The notes beneath the pieces were generated by a model, which did not search any database, was not told the origin of the DNA, and saw only the letters and a program-made list of their open reading frames with translations. The translations under genes were made by a program, and so were the position numbers. This document shows positions 1-7,312 of a DNA stretch of 64,000 nucleotides, one piece after another (positions within the stretch are counted from its first letter, which is position 1; every line of letters begins with the position of its first letter). The DNA is taken from contig NZ_JADBEK010000001.1 in assembly GCF_014873145.1 (NCBI RefSeq), forward strand, positions 10,478,001 through 10,542,000. Reading direction: 5' to 3'. The DNA comes from Nonomuraea angiospora (GTDB lineage Bacteria; Actinomycetota; Actinomycetes; Streptosporangiales; Streptosporangiaceae).

Positions 1-667
1 GCAGGCCGGGCTCCTCCGGGGTGAGGACGCGTACGTGGAGCGGGACGTCGACCGCGTCGGCGCCCAGCCAGCCGGTGATCTCGCCGGTCTCGATCGCGTC
101 GTCCACGGTCAGCATGACGCCGGGCCGGCCTGCCGGTCCCGGCAGCCAGTAGGCCCTGGTGTCGCCGGCCCAGCCGAGCGTGATCCGGCCCCGCTCGACC
201 ACGGCGGCGATGTACGTGCAGGCGGGGGCGTCGTCCACGGATGTGGCGAGCTTGCTCACCGCGCGCCCGGCCAGCTCGAACGCCTCCTGCTGCCCCAGCC
301 CCCTGGCCAGCGCGGCCGAGGCGGTCTCGACGGCCACCGCGGACGCCTCGTCGGCCCTGGGCGAGCTGCCCACGCCGTCGCAGACCACGGTCACGACCGC
401 GTCGCCGGACGTCAGCAGCGCCACCGCGTCCTCGTTGCGGCTGCGGCGCAGGCCCTTGTCGGTCACGGCCGCCGCGCCGCCGTCGATCACGGTCTCCGCG
501 TGGTCCCTGTCGGTGGGCTGGCGCAGGCCGCACCGCTCGCAGTAGCCCTCGGCGTCCACGGCCGCCGCGCCGCACGAGGCGCAGGTCGGCGCGCCCAGGG
601 CGTGCCCGCACGCCTCGCAGTAGGTGTCACCCGCCAGCACGGGCGCCTCGCAAACCGGACAGCTCAT
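1..667 (-). CDS. PP2C-family Ser/Thr protein phosphatase with N-terminal zinc ribbons (partial)
   Basis: The 3' end lies beyond the left edge; about 222 codons are visible. Reading from ATG at 667, the protein begins MSCPVCEAPVLAGDTYCEAC and has four CxxC pairs in the first 46 residues, which look like two zinc ribbons. PP2C metal-binding motifs follow: RSRNEDA, VVCDGVGSS and GWAGDTRAYW. It should dephosphorylate Ser/Thr phosphoproteins, plausibly substrates of the PknG-type kinase encoded just upstream. The start codon overlaps the kinase stop codon (TAATG), so the two are probably translationally coupled. The family is certain. The partnership with the kinase is inference from context and from the shared N-terminal zinc ribbons. 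Confidence 0.9.
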   Translation of the reverse strand, partial: MSCPVCEAPVLAGDTYCEACGHALGAPTCASCGAAAVDAEGYCERCGLRQPTDRDHAETVIDGGAAAVTDKGLRRSRNEDAVALLTSGDAVVTVVCDGVGSSPRADEASAVAVETASAALARGLGQQEAFELAGRAVSKLATSVDDAPACTYIAAVVERGRITLGWAGDTRAYWLPGPAGRPGVMLTVDDAIETGEITGWLGADAVDVPLHVRVLTPEEPGL

Positions 668-2811
668 TAGATCCAGCTCCTCGGCCGTACGGCGTTCGCC
701 CGGTCGATGAGGGCGTGGCGTTCCTGGCGGGAATCGGCCGCGACGGCCAGCCTGCGGAAGATCGACTCCAGCCTCTTGCGCAGCCCCTGCTCGGTGAACG
801 GCGCCTCGGCCAGCCGCGCGCCCTTCGGCGGGGAACCGCTCTCGAGCCAGGTCAGCGCCGAGGTGAGCAGCTCGGCGGTCAGCAGGTCGCGGCGGCGCGG
901 GTCGAGGTCGGCCTGTCTGGCCAGGCGGTCGGCCGAGCCCACCAGGTCGTCCGTGGTGAGCGTGCTCAGGTCGGCCCCCCGTACGACGGAGACCGCCAGC
1001 GCCACCTGCGCCCGCGCCCGGTAGACCGAGTGGGAGGGCACCTCGTCGAGCACGCTCATCCGGCCCGACCTGGCCAGCCCGAACACCGCGCTCACGTACG
1101 AGTGGTCGGTCCGCCAGACGGCCTCGTACCAGCCGGCGGCGGGCTTGCCCGCGCACTCCAGCGCGAACGCCAGCGCCAGCTTCGGCGCCAGCTCGCCGGG
1201 CAGCGCCGACAGGCACGCGTCGAACATCGCGACGGCCTCCTCCGGCCGCCCCGTGGTCAGGCAGAGCACCCCGCGGTACCAGGTCACCCGCCAGTCGCGG
1301 GGCAGCTCGATGTCCAGCTCGTTCAGCGCGACGGGGGCCTCGGGCGCGGCCCCCTCGGCCAGCAGCCTGGCCCGCATCAGCTTCGTCTCGGGCGTCCTCG
1401 GCAGCGCGGCGAGCTGGTCCATCAGCTCCTGGCCGTCGCTGCCCAGCAGCCCGGCCAGCGCGCCCGCCGCCGCGTCGGCGGGGTCGACCAGCGGCACCGG
1501 CAGCGCCTGCGCGACGGCCACCGGGTCGAGCGGCCCGAACACCACGTCGCTCTCCTCCGCCAGCACCGTGCCCACGGCGCTGCGCTCGGGCCCGAACATC
1601 GGCGAGGGCGCCGGGTACGGGACGTTGTCCTCGATGGCGCTGACCTCCCGCAGCACCCCGACGAGCTGCTCCTCCATCTCCTCCGCGCTCTGGAACCTGT
1701 CGGCGGGGTTGAGGGCGGTGGCCTTGCGCAGCAGCCGGGTGAACGACGGGTGCCCGCAGTCCTCGGGCAGCGGGGTGGCCACGCCGTTCGCATACGGGGC
1801 GAAGCCCGGGATCGCCAGCACCGCCAGCGTCCTGGCCACGGTGTAGAGGTCGGCGGTGACGGCGGCGGGGTGGGACTCCACCTCGGGGGCGTGGTAGCCG
1901 GGCGTGGCCCAGCCCGAGCCCGGCGGCGCGCCGACGGGCAGCACCGCGCCCAGGTCGATGAGCTTGAGCCGCTTGCCGACCCTGATCACGTTGGCCGGTT
2001 TGAGGTCGCAGTAGACCATGCCGTGCTCGTGCAGGTAGGCGAACGCCTGCAGGATCTCCCGGCCGTACATGAGGGCCTCGCGCAGCGGCACCGGGCCCTG
2101 GCGGCGCAGCTCGTGCAGCGACTGGCCGCCGACGTACTCCATGACGATGTAGCCGAAGCCGCCGGAGCGCTGGAAGTTGAGGATCTTGACGATGTTGGGG
2201 TGGTCGACCGTGGTGAGGAACTTCCGCTCGGCCTCCGCCGCCGCCAGCGCCTCGGCGTCGTTGGTGTTGAGCAGGCCCTTGAGCACGACCCACATGCCGT
2301 CGAGGTTCTCGTCGGAGGCCAGGTAGATCCAGCCGAGCCCGCCGTGCGCCAGGCAGCCCAGCACGCGGTACTGGTCGGCGACCAGGTCGTCCTTGTCCAG
2401 CTTGGGGGTGAACGAGAACTGCGTGCGGCAGTGCGGGCAGAACCCGTCCGTCAGCCCCGGCCGGCCCTCCCTGGAGCGCCCGACCTCCTGCCCGCACGCC
2501 GGGTTGGCGCAGTAACGCTTGTTCTCGGGCACCACGGGGTCGGCCATCACGGCGGTGGCCGGGTCGCGGTAGGGCACCGACGGCAGGTCGGCGATGGTGG
2601 CCAGCACGCCTGGCCGCGACCTGCCGCTGCTCACCGGAGAGGTGACGGACCGGCTCACCGGCTGTGTCCGTACGGAAACGGGCCCGGAAATGGGCACGGA
2701 AACGGGCACGGAGGCGGGCGGCGGCGCCGGGGTGCTCGCCGAGTGGCCGCACAGGTCGCAGTAGCCGTCCTCGATCGTGCCCGTGCAGCCCGGCTGCGCG
2801 CAGCGGGTCAT
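667..2811 (-). CDS. pknG: PknG-type serine/threonine protein kinase with zinc ribbons and C-terminal TPR region
   Basis: 714 aa. Residues 1-22 form a CxxxxC...CxxC zinc ribbon. A low-complexity PVSVP-type linker follows, then a second Cys4 rubredoxin-like segment at about 101-128, as in PknG. The kinase domain runs from about 148 to 400: glycine-rich LAHGGLGWIYLA, Lys178, the catalytic loop YCDLKPANV (D269, K271; YCD replaces HRD, as in PknG) and a metal-binding D287 in LIDLGAV. The C-terminal third is helical, consistent with the PknG TPR domain. No membrane segment is seen, so it should be cytosolic. Mycobacterial PknG regulates central nitrogen/TCA metabolism through FHA-domain proteins; that role is only inferred here. 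Its start overlaps the stop of the upstream coiled-coil gene by 4 nt. Confidence 0.92.
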   Translation of the reverse strand: MTRCAQPGCTGTIEDGYCDLCGHSASTPAPPPASVPVSVPISGPVSVRTQPVSRSVTSPVSSGRSRPGVLATIADLPSVPYRDPATAVMADPVVPENKRYCANPACGQEVGRSREGRPGLTDGFCPHCRTQFSFTPKLDKDDLVADQYRVLGCLAHGGLGWIYLASDENLDGMWVVLKGLLNTNDAEALAAAEAERKFLTTVDHPNIVKILNFQRSGGFGYIVMEYVGGQSLHELRRQGPVPLREALMYGREILQAFAYLHEHGMVYCDLKPANVIRVGKRLKLIDLGAVLPVGAPPGSGWATPGYHAPEVESHPAAVTADLYTVARTLAVLAIPGFAPYANGVATPLPEDCGHPSFTRLLRKATALNPADRFQSAEEMEEQLVGVLREVSAIEDNVPYPAPSPMFGPERSAVGTVLAEESDVVFGPLDPVAVAQALPVPLVDPADAAAGALAGLLGSDGQELMDQLAALPRTPETKLMRARLLAEGAAPEAPVALNELDIELPRDWRVTWYRGVLCLTTGRPEEAVAMFDACLSALPGELAPKLALAFALECAGKPAAGWYEAVWRTDHSYVSAVFGLARSGRMSVLDEVPSHSVYRARAQVALAVSVVRGADLSTLTTDDLVGSADRLARQADLDPRRRDLLTAELLTSALTWLESGSPPKGARLAEAPFTEQGLRKRLESIFRRLAVAADSRQERHALIDRANAVRPRSWI

Positions 2812-3992
2812 GGCTTACCTCCGTGGATCGCGCGCTGGTACGTCTCGACGGCCGCCGCCGCCCTCGTCAGGTCACAGGGCGCCGTCCACAGCAGCACGCG
2901 CGCCCGTTCGAACAGCTCGGAGGCCGCCGGGTCCTCCGCCAGGCCCTTGCGCACCGCCATCACCTGGCAGGCGCCGAGCCGCCCGCGCAGCTCGTCACGC
3001 CTGCTGACCAGGCCGTAGAGCGCCTTGGCGGTGGCCTGCGACTGCTCGGCGGCCCGGCGGGCCTCCTCCTCCAGCGCCGCCAGCCGCTTGGCCCGCAGCA
3101 CCCAGGTGTCGGCCGAGGCGTCGAGCGCGTCCAGGCCGGCGGCCAGGGACTCGGCCCGGCCGCGCGGCTGGGCCTGCGGCGGCAGGGCGATCTTCACGAC
3201 GACCGCGCCGTGGGCCAGCCTGGCCTCGCTCTCGGCCGCCCGTACCCGGTCGAGCGCGGCCACGAGGTCCTCCCGCCGCCTGGCGAACTCGTCCTTGACG
3301 GTGAGCGCCAGCTCCAGCTCCGCGCGGGAGCCGGCCAGCAGCTTGGTCAGCCGGTCGAGGTCCGGCTCCGCGGACGGGCCCAGCGGGTCTTCGAGCACCG
3401 AGCCGCGCAGCCGCTTCAGCTCGGCCTCCTGGGCGGTCAGGTCGGCGCCCTCGCCCAGCCGGCGTTCGAGGTCGCGGATGTGGCGCAGGTCGCTGTCGGC
3501 GCCGTCGAGGCGGGGCAGCACGGCGTTCCACACCGCGTCGATGTCGTTGAGCGCGGAGGTGACCTCGCGGAAGGCGGCGTCCATCCGGGTCAGGGTCTGG
3601 TCGAGGGTCAGCCGCTCGTCCTTCTGGGGGAGCAGCGAGCGCTGCTCGACGGGCTTGGCGGTGGCCCGCAGCACCACGGACGGGCCCGCGAGCAGCTCCG
3701 TCAGCTGGCTCAGCTGTTCGGGGGTCAGCCTGGCGCGCGTGGCCCTGATCTGCTCCGCGTCGCGCAGCACCCCCCGGTACGCGTCGTTCAGAGACCACAG
3801 CGTGGCCAGCGACTCCTGCGCCGCGGCCCATCTGCGCTGCGTCTCCCCGCGTAAGGAGGCTCCCTTGAGCAGCTGATAGGTGGTGTGGGATTCGAGATCG
3901 AGCAGGTCACCCGAGACGCGGTCGCGTTCGTCGGCGCGAGCGCGCAGTGCGTGCTCGACGCCCTCCCTGCTCATAGGTGGTCCCAGGCTCAT
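2808..3992 (-). CDS. coiled-coil protein, first visible gene of the pknG-PP2C operon
   Basis: 394 aa from ATG at 3992 (MSLGPPMSREGVEHALRARA), chosen because GGGGAG lies 5 nt upstream. The frame stays open to 4070, but that start has no ribosome site. The protein is rich in Glu, Arg, Leu and Ala with long predicted coiled-coil stretches and no signal peptide or membrane span. I recognise no catalytic domain. It overlaps pknG by 4 nt, so the three genes form a translationally coupled unit, and a scaffold or regulatory role for the kinase/phosphatase pair is plausible. In mycobacteria the pknG operon instead carries glnX and glnH; this protein does not look like the membrane protein GlnX. Confidence 0.75.
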   Translation of the reverse strand: MSLGPPMSREGVEHALRARADERDRVSGDLLDLESHTTYQLLKGASLRGETQRRWAAAQESLATLWSLNDAYRGVLRDAEQIRATRARLTPEQLSQLTELLAGPSVVLRATAKPVEQRSLLPQKDERLTLDQTLTRMDAAFREVTSALNDIDAVWNAVLPRLDGADSDLRHIRDLERRLGEGADLTAQEAELKRLRGSVLEDPLGPSAEPDLDRLTKLLAGSRAELELALTVKDEFARRREDLVAALDRVRAAESEARLAHGAVVVKIALPPQAQPRGRAESLAAGLDALDASADTWVLRAKRLAALEEEARRAAEQSQATAKALYGLVSRRDELRGRLGACQVMAVRKGLAEDPAASELFERARVLLWTAPCDLTRAAAAVETYQRAIHGGKP

Positions 3993-4153
3993 CACGCTCC
4001 CCGTGAAGCAGGCCGCCCCCGAACCCTCGCTCCTACCGGCACAACGGGGGGATCGGCCGGTTGGTTCCAAGAGTAGGGGTGACCCCTGACTTGTCCCTGA
4101 TTCAACCCTGCATCGCCTGCAATTCGCTTAAAGGATCTTTTACCGTTGCGGGC

Positions 4154-4327
4154 ATGGGACGAATTCTGCTGATCATCGCGGCCGTCGTGGCCGCACTCGT
4201 ACTCCTCGGGCCCCTTGTGGGCTTCGCTCTCACGCTGCTCAAGTGGGGACTGATCATCGGCGCCGTGGCGTTCGGGGTCATGCTCGTGTCGAAGTGGGCC
4301 CAAAGGAAGTCAGCACAGAGGACATAG
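4154..4327 (+). CDS. small two-span membrane protein
   Basis: 57 aa starting MGRILLIIAAVVAALVLLGP. Two hydrophobic segments cover about residues 4-24 and 28-46, and the tail is basic (KWAQRKSAQRT). The frame is open upstream to 4061, but the short start matches the hydrophobic N-terminus. The ribosome site is weak. It is divergent from the coiled-coil gene and 32 bp upstream of the GH63-like gene. Function unknown. Confidence 0.65.
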   Translation: MGRILLIIAAVVAALVLLGPLVGFALTLLKWGLIIGAVAFGVMLVSKWAQRKSAQRT

Positions 4328-4359
4328 CATCCTGGCGTTTCCCCAGGCATAGTTGTGTG

Positions 4360-5634
4360 ATGGAGGCGCGGCCGGCGGTCGACGATGCCGCGCTCGGGCG
4401 CGAGGCACTGGCCGTGCTCGAGGCGAACTGGACAGGCACGGGCACCGTGCCCGCGCCAGGTCTCTATCCGCACCAATGGAGCTGGGACTCCGCGTTCGTC
4501 GTCATCGGTCTGGCCAGGCACCGGCCGGACCGGGCCCGCGACGAGCTGCTCAGCCTGCTGCGGGGGCAGTGGGCGACCGGGATGGTGCCGCACATCGTCT
4601 TCCACACGCGCGAGGCGTACTTCCCGGGGCCGTCCGTGTGGCGCTCGCAGGAGCACGAGGCCGCGCCACGCGTGCTCACCTCGGGGCTCACCTCGCCGCC
4701 GCTGCACGCGCTGGCGCTGTGGTGGTTCTACCGGCACACCGGGGATGTCGAGTTCGTCAGGAAGGCGTACCCGGCGCTGGTGGCCCAGCACGCCTACCTC
4801 TCCTCGGCCCGCGATCTCGGCGGCGCGGGCCTGGCGGCGATCGTGCACCCCTGGGAGTCGGGCATGGACGACAGCCCCTCCTGGGACGAGCCCCTGAACG
4901 CGCTGCCCGCGATCAGGTACGGCTACCGCCACCTGGAGCTGGAGCAGCGTCACCCCGACAGCGACCACGACCGCTACGTCTGGCTGGCCATGCGCTACCG
5001 GGACGCCGGATACAGGGCCGAATACCTGCGGGACGAGCATCCGTTCGCGATCGAGGACCCGATGTTCAACGGGATCTGGCTGGCCTCCTGCCAGGCCCTG
5101 GCCGAGCTGGCGCCGCTGGCGGGCGCCGACCCCGTACCCCACGCCGAGCAGGCCGACCGCATCAGGCAGGCCATGCTCGACCGCCTGTGGGACGGCTGCT
5201 TCTACGCCCGCGACCTGCGGACCGACCGGCTGATCCGGGTCTGCACGGTGGGCGGGTTCGGGCCGCTGCTGGATCCCGGGCTGCCCAGCGACCGCCTGCA
5301 CGCGGCGGTGGAGGTGCTGGAGTCGGCCAGGTTCATGGGGGCCACCGGCTATCCGGTGCCGAGCTGCGAGATCCGGGCGCCCCAGTTCGACCGTACGCGC
5401 TACTGGCGCGGCCCCTCCTGGGTGAACACCAACTGGCTGCTGCGCCGGGCCGCGGCCGTGCACTCGCTCGACCAGCTCGGCCGGCAGCTCGCCAACGGCA
5501 CCCTGCGCCTGGTCCGGCAGGCCGGCTTCCGGGAGTGCTTCGACCCCTTCGACGGCAGCGGGCGCGGGTGCCGGGACTTCTCCTGGAGCGCGGCGCTCAC
5601 CCTCGATCTGCTCGCCGATAACGTGGAGGAATGA
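4360..5634 (+). CDS. GH63-like (mannosylglycerate hydrolase/amylo-glucosidase type) glycoside hydrolase
   Basis: 424 aa, all (alpha/alpha)6-barrel, no signal peptide, so cytosolic. Characteristic stretches are YPHQWSWDSAFVV near the N-terminus, GLTSPPLHALALWWFYRHTG, PWESGMDDSPSWD, YWRGPSWVNTNWLL and DFSWSAALTLDLL at the C-terminus. This pattern belongs to bacterial GH63/MGH-type enzymes that cleave glucosyl- or mannosyl-glycerate or related alpha-glucosides. The acidic residues in the WDSAF and SGMDDS motifs are the likely catalytic-cleft residues. The start ATG at 4360 precedes the conserved N-terminus directly. It overlaps the next gene by 4 nt (ATGA). The exact substrate cannot be read from sequence. 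Confidence 0.8.
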   Translation: MEARPAVDDAALGREALAVLEANWTGTGTVPAPGLYPHQWSWDSAFVVIGLARHRPDRARDELLSLLRGQWATGMVPHIVFHTREAYFPGPSVWRSQEHEAAPRVLTSGLTSPPLHALALWWFYRHTGDVEFVRKAYPALVAQHAYLSSARDLGGAGLAAIVHPWESGMDDSPSWDEPLNALPAIRYGYRHLELEQRHPDSDHDRYVWLAMRYRDAGYRAEYLRDEHPFAIEDPMFNGIWLASCQALAELAPLAGADPVPHAEQADRIRQAMLDRLWDGCFYARDLRTDRLIRVCTVGGFGPLLDPGLPSDRLHAAVEVLESARFMGATGYPVPSCEIRAPQFDRTRYWRGPSWVNTNWLLRRAAAVHSLDQLGRQLANGTLRLVRQAGFRECFDPFDGSGRGCRDFSWSAALTLDLLADNVEE

Positions 5635-6107
5635 GCATTTTCCGCCGCCTGCCCGCCGATGTGCGCAAGTCCCTGGCCACCGAGCCCGGGGAGCGGGTGC
5701 TGACGTTCGCCGCCGGGGCCGACTCCGGCCACGTGGTGGCCACGAACCTCGCCCTCTACCTGACGGACGGGACGCGGGTGCCGTACGAGCAGGTCGACAA
5801 GGCGTCCTGGGACGAGGACGGGGTGCGGATCCTGACCACGGACGGCACGTGGCACGCCGAGCGGATCACCGAGCCGCGGATGCTGCCCGAGACCGTGCGG
5901 GAGCGCGTCAACTCCACGATCGTGGTCAACAAGCACGTGAAGCTCCCGGGGAGGGGCGGCGTGCGGCTGGTGGCCAGGCGCCGGCCCGACGGTGAGGTGC
6001 GCGAGTGGACCTTCGTCTTCGACGACGGCCTCGACCCCGAGGACCCGGGCCTGCGCGCGCAGGCCGAACAGGCCCTGGAAGGGCTGCGGCGGAGCATGGG
6101 CGTGTGA
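5631..6107 (+). CDS. conserved actinobacterial hypothetical protein
   Basis: 158 aa. Its ATG overlaps the stop of the hydrolase gene (ATGA), with GGAGG just upstream, so it is probably translated by coupling. The sequence (for example LALYLTDGTRVPYEQVDKAS, then an arginine-rich C-terminal half) is beta-rich and soluble; the N-terminal half resembles PH-like small domains that monitor a threshold residue set. No catalytic motif is visible and the function is unknown. Its last codons and stop are included in an imperfect tandem duplication (6073-6148). Confidence 0.7.
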   Translation: MSIFRRLPADVRKSLATEPGERVLTFAAGADSGHVVATNLALYLTDGTRVPYEQVDKASWDEDGVRILTTDGTWHAERITEPRMLPETVRERVNSTIVVNKHVKLPGRGGVRLVARRRPDGEVREWTFVFDDGLDPEDPGLRAQAEQALEGLRRSMGV

Positions 6108-6148
6108 CGCCCCTGGAAGGGTTACGGCAGAGCATGGGCGTGTGACGC
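6073..6148 (+). repeat. 38-bp imperfect tandem duplication across a stop codon
   Basis: Copy 1 is 6073-6110 and copy 2 is 6111-6148, with 35 of 38 positions identical by eye (both begin CCCTGGAAGG and end GGGCGTGTGACGC). The first copy encodes the last residues and TGA of the upstream gene. The second re-creates a degenerate copy of the C-terminal codons after the stop. Confidence 0.9.
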
Positions 6149-6215
6149 CCGCCTAGCTGTGGACGCCCGTACGGAGCCGTGTGGGGCGCCCACGCCCATG
6201 CCCTGCTCTGCCCGA

Positions 6216-6533
6216 TCAGTAAGGAATGCCGCTCTCGCGGGCCTTCTTGTCCACGATGTCCTCTTCAGGCCAGCCCGTGCCCGTGTCGGGATGGTGGTCG
6301 TCGGCGCTGAGGAACGGGATGCGGTGTTGCAACGTCGCCCCCACCTTCGACTTGGCCACCCCGGCCAGCCTCGACGCCTGCGCGCCCACCACCCCGGCGA
6401 CCTCCTGCACCCTGGGGCTGTCGGCGACACGCTGGGCCGTCCGCTTGATCTGTTCGTACCGCTCGCGTCCGGCCCGGCTGCCCAGCACGTAGCCGATCGC
6501 CATACCCACAGCGAATGTCACTCGATAACGCAT
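6216..6533 (-). CDS. YtxH-like small protein with N-terminal hydrophobic anchor
   Basis: 105 aa beginning MRYRVTFAVGMAIGYVLGSR. The short glycine-containing hydrophobic segment (residues 5-18) followed by RAGRERYEQI is the hallmark of actinobacterial YtxH-type proteins. An amphipathic helix (QRVADSPRVQEVAGVVG...) and a polar tail follow. It is probably membrane-anchored with a cytoplasmic helix; the function of the family is not firmly established. It stands alone, opposite the tRNA gene, with its promoter in 6534-6658. Confidence 0.7.
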   Translation of the reverse strand: MRYRVTFAVGMAIGYVLGSRAGRERYEQIKRTAQRVADSPRVQEVAGVVGAQASRLAGVAKSKVGATLQHRIPFLSADDHHPDTGTGWPEEDIVDKKARESGIPY

Positions 6534-6658
6534 TTTTCACCTCCGCTGTCTCCGGGCCTACCCCGCTTACGATGCGACACGCACTCCAGGAGTGCGCTAA
6601 TCTATTCCTGCGCACGACGAAGGAGCCAACAGCCCCGACCAAATGCGCAGACGCACGA

Positions 6659-6730
6659 TCCCGCGTAGCTCAACGGCAGAGCAGCCGGCTGTTAACCGGC
6701 AGGTTATAGGTTCGAGTCCTATCGCGGGAG
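6659..6730 (+). tRNA. tRNA-Asn (anticodon GTT)
   Basis: The acceptor stem TCCCGCG (6659-6665) pairs with CGCGGGA (6723-6729). The D arm contains AGCTCAACGGCAGAGC. The anticodon stem GCCGG/CCGGC holds the loop CTGTTAA with anticodon GTT, and the T arm has GGTTCGAGTCC. The discriminator base is G and CCA is not encoded. All four arms can be drawn. Confidence 0.97.
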
Positions 6731-6745
6731 CTTCGGTTCCACAGC

Positions 6746-6779
6746 CAGGCCCCCTTCCTGATCAAGGACAGGGGGCCTG
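6746..6779 (+). terminator. hairpin terminator of the tRNA transcript
   Basis: CAGGCCCCCT pairs with AGGGGGCCTG around a 14-nt loop. It starts 16 nt after the tRNA 3' end. No good T-tract follows, as is usual for actinomycete terminators. Confidence 0.75.
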
Positions 6780-7060
6780 AGTCGTTCCGGGAGCCACTAC
6801 CCGGTCTGGTCGCCGTTTCCGAAGACACTTCCCCCTTCACAACCTGATCGGCTGCAGGTGGTTTGATGTCGGTCCTGCAAGGTGGTGCGGGTGCCGTCAT
6901 ACGTCGGCCGGGCGCTTGGTCTTGGTGCCGGCGAGCAGGGCCTTGAGCGTTGCGGGGTTGCTCGGCGGCCGCCGGCGGGGCGATCACGGCAACGGACGTG
7001 ATCGCATATCCGCCTGCGATGATCAGTCAAGCCAGATCGGGGCCTCTCGCGTTTGCGGGG
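6780..7060. other. gene-free stretch behind the tRNA, with an inverted repeat and a possible gene remnant
   Basis: I see no convincing gene here. A 9-bp inverted repeat, GCGATCACG (6980-6988) and CGTGATCGC (6997-7005), is separated by 8 bp. On the minus strand about 6900-6965 reads SNPATLKALLAGTKTKRPAD followed by V and a stop. It looks like a real C-terminus, but no start codon lies in frame after the upstream stop, so it may be a decayed fragment. Confidence 0.4.
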
Positions 7061-7237
7061 TCAGGAGGGGCGTTTGGCGAGGACGCCGGTCAGGGCCCAG
7101 CCGAGGCCGACGACGACGCCGCCGACGATGGCGACGACGCCGACCCCGCCGGTCTCGAGCAGCGCGAGCAGGGCGATCACCACCCCGTAGACCACGGTCA
7201 GGGCGAGCATCAGGCGGAGATACGTCTTCTGGTTCAT
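7061..7237 (-). CDS. small two-span membrane protein divergent from the two-component system
   Basis: 58 aa: MNQKTYLRLMLALTVVYGVV, a second hydrophobic segment (about residues 32-52) rich in Val and Gly, and the tail LAKRPS. Two membrane helices are expected. It shares its upstream region with the histidine kinase gene at 7313, so co-regulation by that system is plausible. No family recognised. Confidence 0.65.
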   Translation of the reverse strand: MNQKTYLRLMLALTVVYGVVIALLALLETGGVGVVAIVGGVVVGLGWALTGVLAKRPS

Positions 7238-7258
7238 ACGCACACGATCGCGCGGCGC

Positions 7259-7295
7259 GGGACAGTGGTCTGTCCCCCGATCGGTGGACATGTCC
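7259..7295. promoter_or_regulatory. pair of GGACA/TGTCC dyads, candidate response-regulator operator
   Basis: GGGACAG-TGGT-CTGTCCC (7259-7276) is a perfect inverted repeat with a 4-nt centre. GGACATGTCC (7286-7295) is a perfect 10-bp palindrome using the same half-site. Both lie between the divergent small membrane gene and the kinase/regulator pair, where an autoregulatory NarL-type site would be expected. Confidence 0.6.
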
Positions 7296-7312
7296 CCGGT
7301 AAAATGCCGATC

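Noticed and set aside
6670..6987. Minus-strand reading frame of 105 codons across the tRNA-Asn gene
   Set aside because: It reads through the tRNA (giving the familiar SSRDRTRTYNLPVN translation) and its terminator; it is an artefact of the tRNA sequence.
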